Shown: piece by piece, positions 60,265-64,000 of the stretch
Position numbering within the stretch: position 1 is the first letter of the stretch
Layout of the letters: every line of letters begins with the position of its first letter
Virus record (IMG/VR): IMGVR_UViG_3300014913_000007
Coordinates: 89,390-153,389 of that record
DNA: 64,000 bases
Source of the DNA: a virus
Reading direction: 5' to 3' (one strand)
Notes under the pieces: model-generated
Told to the model about the DNA's origin: nothing
Seen by the model: only the letters and a program-made list of their open reading frames with translations
The model's database searches: none
Program-made: the position numbers and the translations under genes

Positions 60265-61959
60265 TTATTTAGTTGGTTTAAAGATATACTTAACTTTACC
60301 TGAATCAAATATGACTCTATAACTTGTATTATTAAATACATTCTGAAATTCAGTTAAATTAGGGTCGTATAGTTCTCCTAACATAACTTTCAACTTACTT
60401 TTTTGAAAGGATCTTCTGTGAAACAAAGTATTAGTATCTGTATACTTATACCTAGGTGGAAGCTCCCCAGTCCTATCAAATCCTAGAGTAGTATATAAAT
60501 TGCCATAAGAGTATGATAGATCAGCAAAGGTACTTACTTCATTCACCTTATAAATTCTGCAAAAGTTTTTAAATAACTTACTTGCTCCTCCTAAAACATT
60601 TGTTTTAAGCTTAGAAGCAAATCTAACCAATTGCCAATTATACTCTAAAGTCTCTTTATTAAAACTCATACAAGATACTAGCTCATCTTGAGATACTAAT
60701 CCTAAATGTACTGTTGCCCCGACTGCTCCTTGAAGATGGTTAGTTTCATAGAAGATTTTTGCTTCCTTAGCACTTACTTCAACTAACTCACACTTTCTTG
60801 CATATACCTTATCCATTAACTTAGGTGCTATAGCATTTGTTAATACAGACTCCCAAATACTTCTCTTAGTATTGTTGTACCACTCACACTCTATAATGTG
60901 AAACAATCTAATACCTAGGTCTATACATTTCCGGGTCTTATCTCTGTGATAGAACTTTTTCTTATAAACATCTTCTATAGTATTAAGTGAATGGTAATAT
61001 AAGCCATCTGCCTCTATTGCTAAATTTAGTTCAGGTATGTGAAGATCTAATTCGAAAGTGTGCTGCCTATCGTTATAAATGGTTTCTTTATTAGTTATAC
61101 TACTTACAAACTCTGCTATATTTTTTTCGAAGGATGATCTAACCAAGTGTTTTACTTCTATGTTTAACTCTTTCATTAAGTAGGATACTCCACCCTTATA
61201 ACCAAGCCTAGATCCTATTTCCCCTAATGTTAACTTTTCCATGTGATGCCATTTAGTTAGAGTTTCTTTAAGTAATACTTTATCTTGTAGTAAGTTTAAT
61301 GTGTTAGAATCTAAATTTACCTGTTTTATATTTTTAACTCCATACTTAAGTAAATTAGTGTTATACATCTTATTAATAATTTTTAAATCACATATTGGTG
61401 CAGGTCCTCCATATCTCTTTAAGTTAGTTTCTCTAACTTTTAACAATGTGTTAGGATTTTTTAAAGGATTATCAACTCCATATTTAGATTCTAGAGTTTT
61501 TCTACACTTCTCTTGAACTTCCTCAGACTTAAAAGGGCTATCCACTCCGTACTTACTTGTAAAATACTTGTTTCGTTTTTCTAAAATATCCTTAGAGAAC
61601 ATAACATTAGTTACTCCATACTTTTCTTGCACAGTACGCTTTCTTACTAAGTTCTTTCTCTTGGTAGGTACCTTAATCTCGTATTTTTTCAGTATTTGGG
61701 TTATTCTTGACTTACTACAATTAAATTTCTCTGATATTTCCTTCAATGAAAGATCTGACTCTTTAAAGAGTTTACATATTGCTTTATCTTTAATTGCCTG
61801 CTTTTCTTTTGCAGTTATACAGGTTATATTATACTTTTTTAGTCTTTTAGAAATTCCTGTTTTAGCTACTCCAAGTTTGGTAGCTATTTCTGAACAAGTT
61901 AGTCCTTGTTCAGCTAATTCTTTGATCTTATCTACAGTTATGCCCTTATTCTTTGCCAT
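60265..61959 (-). CDS. Hef-like homing endonuclease
   Basis: 564 residues. The N-terminus has two resolvase-type helix-turn-helix units (TCSEIATKLGVAKTGISKRL, LSLKEISEKFNCSKSRITQIL). Residues about 110-215 hold four to five repeats of an R-x-x-KYGV-x-N/P unit, a DNA-binding module of phage homing proteins. A Vsr-like PD-(D/E)XK core follows (ELDLHIPELNLAIEADGLYYHS, then HRDKTRKCIDLGIRLFHI). The C-terminal 170 residues match the domain after the nuclease in Hef-type enzymes. TATAAT is six bases before ATG. Confidence 0.85.
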   Translation of the reverse strand: MAKNKGITVDKIKELAEQGLTCSEIATKLGVAKTGISKRLKKYNITCITAKEKQAIKDKAICKLFKESDLSLKEISEKFNCSKSRITQILKKYEIKVPTKRKNLVRKRTVQEKYGVTNVMFSKDILEKRNKYFTSKYGVDSPFKSEEVQEKCRKTLESKYGVDNPLKNPNTLLKVRETNLKRYGGPAPICDLKIINKMYNTNLLKYGVKNIKQVNLDSNTLNLLQDKVLLKETLTKWHHMEKLTLGEIGSRLGYKGGVSYLMKELNIEVKHLVRSSFEKNIAEFVSSITNKETIYNDRQHTFELDLHIPELNLAIEADGLYYHSLNTIEDVYKKKFYHRDKTRKCIDLGIRLFHIIECEWYNNTKRSIWESVLTNAIAPKLMDKVYARKCELVEVSAKEAKIFYETNHLQGAVGATVHLGLVSQDELVSCMSFNKETLEYNWQLVRFASKLKTNVLGGASKLFKNFCRIYKVNEVSTFADLSYSYGNLYTTLGFDRTGELPPRYKYTDTNTLFHRRSFQKSKLKVMLGELYDPNLTEFQNVFNNTSYRVIFDSGKVKYIFKPTK

Positions 61960-61965
61960 ATTATT

Positions 61966-61993
61966 ATTATAACATATAGTACAAAGAAGTCAA
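61966..61993 (-). promoter_or_regulatory. Minus-strand promoter TTGACT-16-TATAAT, leaderless
   Basis: On the minus strand TTGACT (61988-61993), a 16-base spacer and TATAAT (61966-61971) precede ATG 61959 by exactly six bases. A TGTAC-TATATG element lies within the spacer. Confidence 0.65.
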
Positions 61994-62043
61994 CAGATTA
62001 AACTTCGGTTGTTATCTCTATAATTATTAGTTAATTCAACAAC

Positions 62044-63594
62044 TTATGAAAAATCGAAAAATTGACGATACACTATGGATGGATTAGCCCCTGTCTCAGT
62101 AGCTCCTAGCTTAACTGTTAAGTATACAAAATCACTAATCATCTGTCCAGCTGCTACTCCAATTGCTTCAGAGTTATCTGCTGTAGCTACTACATCTAGA
62201 TTTGCTTTAGATGCAGATAAGTAATCAGGAGGAGTATCACTGTCTAAATCAGCTGCTGTTACTCCAGTTCTCCACTCTGTTTGTACTGTTGGGTCAGATC
62301 CTGCAGGAGTTCCTGCTCCAGCTGTACCGAATCCAAACAGTGTATCACTGTTACCTTGATTATGATGCTGTGCTGTACCATCTGATTGTAATCCAAACTT
62401 AGTATTTGAAAGAATAGTTGCTCCAGATGTCAATTCAAACCAAACTGCTTTTACTGGTGAATATGTTGAAACCGTTACACTACCGTAATTAAGAGTAGTT
62501 ACTCCTAGAGTAGTTGGCTGAGGACCAGAACATATAATTCTAAACTCATCTCCAGCTGTTACATTCGAACCTGTTGAGAAGAAAGCTTCAATACCTAAGT
62601 TACCTACTTTCTCACCTGTAGCTGAACTAGTTAAACCTGTAGTAGATTTACCTTCTCTACGTGAATCCCATTGATATTGAGCTGAGCCTATTGCATTAAC
62701 ACCGCCAGATGCTGCAATACAAGCTACTGTAAACTCATCACTAGAACCAAAAGGTACATCAGAGAACTTAATTCTAACTCCTTTAGTACCTACTTCATAG
62801 TAGTAATCTGAATATAAGAGTTCTACTCCTGTAGCATCATTATCACTTGAAGGGCTTGAAGTCCAGGTCATTACTGGTACATTTCCTTGTCCACCATTCA
62901 TTACTGGGTCAGATGAGCCATCTACTGTAATAGTGTAAGTCTCTATTGTATCATTGAAATCTCCAGCTGTCTCTACAGTACCTGCGTAAGTATTTCCACC
63001 GTCTGCTACTGCATCTCCTACTAGATGATCTCCTTCTGTAAAGATGATTGTATAAATGTCATCAAATTGACCTCTGAATACACCACTTACTGTTAAAGTA
63101 CCCTGATAAGTACCTGAGTTATCTGTAGTAACTCCGTCCACATTTACATAGTCTGGGCTTCCACCTGTTGTTAATTTAAGGTCTTCTGATATGTCATTAG
63201 TCCCTACAGCAAAGTCTACTTCAGACCCAGGACCTAATTTACTTGAATATACTCTAAACTTGTTATTAATGTATTCACATTGAACAAAATCAAACTCGGA
63301 TCCTGCTAACTGTTTACACTTAAAAGAGATGTCTCTGGCTATTGTTCTGGAATCAATATCTGTTCCACTGGTTAAAGTTATTTCATTTAACCCGTTACCA
63401 TCTATATTTACTTGAATGTCTTCTGCTACACCAGGTGTAACTGTAATAGTATCATCTGCCACAGAATTACTCTGTGCATATCCTAATGTTCCTCTTCCGT
63501 TTGAGCTGCCTGATGCTGCAGTATCATATGATTGTGCTGTGATTTCACCATTTGCATCTACGTCAAAAAGTACGAATCTACTTGTTGCTGCCAT
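62044..63594 (-). CDS. Major-type virion structural protein (516 aa)
   Basis: Gly/Ser/Thr/Ala/Asp-rich with low Lys, the composition of abundant tail or capsid proteins. ITLTSGTDIDSRTIARDISFKCKQL followed by FVQCEYINNKFRVYSSKLGPGS parallels the segment in the 304-residue protein at 57.5 kb. Later parts are Ig-like strands (GTYQGTLTVSGVFRGQFDDIYTI; TVTTSTYSPVKAVWF type). AGGAAGAG precedes the ATG. Possibly a sheath, tube or decoration protein; the exact one is unknown. Confidence 0.6.
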   Translation of the reverse strand: MAATSRFVLFDVDANGEITAQSYDTAASGSSNGRGTLGYAQSNSVADDTITVTPGVAEDIQVNIDGNGLNEITLTSGTDIDSRTIARDISFKCKQLAGSEFDFVQCEYINNKFRVYSSKLGPGSEVDFAVGTNDISEDLKLTTGGSPDYVNVDGVTTDNSGTYQGTLTVSGVFRGQFDDIYTIIFTEGDHLVGDAVADGGNTYAGTVETAGDFNDTIETYTITVDGSSDPVMNGGQGNVPVMTWTSSPSSDNDATGVELLYSDYYYEVGTKGVRIKFSDVPFGSSDEFTVACIAASGGVNAIGSAQYQWDSRREGKSTTGLTSSATGEKVGNLGIEAFFSTGSNVTAGDEFRIICSGPQPTTLGVTTLNYGSVTVSTYSPVKAVWFELTSGATILSNTKFGLQSDGTAQHHNQGNSDTLFGFGTAGAGTPAGSDPTVQTEWRTGVTAADLDSDTPPDYLSASKANLDVVATADNSEAIGVAAGQMISDFVYLTVKLGATETGANPSIVYRQFFDFS

Positions 63595-63608
63595 ATCTCT
63601 TCCTATCC

Positions 63609-63632
63609 TTTTACCTAAATTTTTACCTAAAT
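63609..63632. repeat. 12-base tandem repeat in leader
   Basis: TTTTACCTAAAT occurs twice in direct tandem in the untranslated leader of the 516-residue structural gene, just upstream of its Shine-Dalgarno site. Confidence 0.6.
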
Positions 63633-63668
63633 TTTTATTGTCCCAGACTATAGAAACTCTTCTTATTA

Positions 63669-63679
63669 TAAATAGTACA
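63669..63679 (-). promoter_or_regulatory. TGTAC-TATTTA element (minus strand)
   Basis: TGTAC abuts TATTTA, with TATAAT two bases further, about 75 bases upstream of the 516-residue structural gene. TTGTAG lies 18 bases upstream as a weak -35 box. Confidence 0.45.
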
Positions 63680-63820
63680 AAAAGTAATTACGCTACAAGC
63701 TAAGGTACCATCATATTAAAAACCCAATAATATTAAATGTATAGTAATTTAAGTTACTTATATAAAACATTAAATACTAAAAAACCTAAAGTTATTTAAA
63801 AATATGCCGATATATTAGAT

Positions 63821-64000
63821 ATGACAAATTGGGATGACGAAAAGGAGTGTTTAAAAGCTGTTAAAGAAAATGGATGGGCTTTACAGTATGTAAAAAATCA
63901 AACTCCAGAAATCTGCCTAGAAGCTGTTAAAAAAGATGGATGGGCCTTAGAATATGTAAAAAACCAAACTCCAGAAATCTGTTTAGCTGCTGTTAAACAA
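63821..64000 (+). CDS. DUF4116 repeat protein, start only
   Basis: ATG 63821 opens a frame that runs off the window; 60 codons are visible. It contains two near-identical 23-residue units: GWALQYVKNQTPEICLEAVK and GWALEYVKNQTPEICLAAVK, the DUF4116 repeat, a helical repeat abundant in large viruses and some bacteria. TATATT (63811-63816) lies four bases before the ATG and there is no Shine-Dalgarno site. Role in phages is unknown. Confidence 0.85.
   Translation, partial: MTNWDDEKECLKAVKENGWALQYVKNQTPEICLEAVKKDGWALEYVKNQTPEICLAAVKQ

Noticed and set aside
60144-60341. 65-codon minus-strand frame after the Hef-like gene
   Set aside because: It overlaps the end of the endonuclease gene in another frame, has low-complexity content and no Shine-Dalgarno site, and covers the HNH promoter -35 region.
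1-64000. CRISPR array or diversity-generating retroelement
   Set aside because: No regularly spaced repeats with unique spacers were seen, and no reverse transcriptase gene; repeats found are short tandem or protein-level repeats.

Overview
The window reads as part of a large, AT-rich genome of a tailed double-stranded DNA phage. The evidence is a full phage replication and recombination set, very long fibre-like structural genes, tightly overlapping genes with Shine-Dalgarno sites, a tRNA cluster, and several homing-type endonucleases. TAA, TAG and TGA all end well-supported genes, so the standard bacterial code is in use. Promoters are of the bacterial housekeeping type (TTGACA, about 17 bases, TATAAT). 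The host cannot be named from this window. No terminase, portal, major capsid, integrase or lysis gene is recognisable here, so those lie elsewhere.

Layout. 1-3.7 kb: end of a fibre-like gene, a few small genes on both strands, a broken HNH endonuclease and eight tRNA genes (Gly, Thr, Asp, Thr, Arg, His, Arg, Lys). 3.7-8.2 kb, minus strand: small genes including a DUF7768-like protein, two tandem related small proteins, dUTPase, a DUF192-like protein and a HesB-like protein. 8.2-26.1 kb, minus strand: the DNA metabolism block, with family A DNA polymerase, a sugar-nucleotide epimerase and three glycosyltransferase-like genes, a RecB/Cas4-like nuclease, RuvC-like resolvase, DnaJ-like co-chaperone, OB-fold protein, DnaG-type primase, DnaB-type helicase, a Vsr-like nuclease, RecA and a sliding-clamp-like protein. 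26.1-46.2 kb, minus strand: a run of giant structural or receptor-contact proteins (742, 329, 308, 930, 2463 and 1777 residues). 46.2-52.5 kb, minus strand: small HTH protein, DEDDh exonuclease, archaeo-eukaryotic-type primase, PIN-PhoH ATPase interrupted by an intein, and ClpP. 52.6-64 kb: strand switches, with another glycosyltransferase, fibre and structural proteins, two more endonuclease genes and the start of a DUF4116 repeat gene.

How the genes fit together. Polymerase, clamp, helicase, primase and OB-fold protein would form most of a self-encoded replisome; RecA, RuvC-like, Cas4-like and exonuclease genes serve recombination. dUTPase cleans the nucleotide pool. The 26-46 kb block would build long adhesive fibres or a decorated baseplate. 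The glycosyltransferases could decorate virion, host surface or phage DNA; the sequence does not decide.

The most notable points are: an intein with Ala1 and a Trp-Cys-Thr signature placed exactly in the P-loop of PhoH; a DnaG-type primase whose TOPRIM acidic pair is altered while a second primase of another superfamily is present; a recurring TGTAC element abutting the -10 box; several genes whose ATG lies exactly at the predicted transcription start (leaderless); a long repeat protein built from an Ala-x-Ile-x-Gly type unit; and a 55-base hairpin inside the tRNA cluster.
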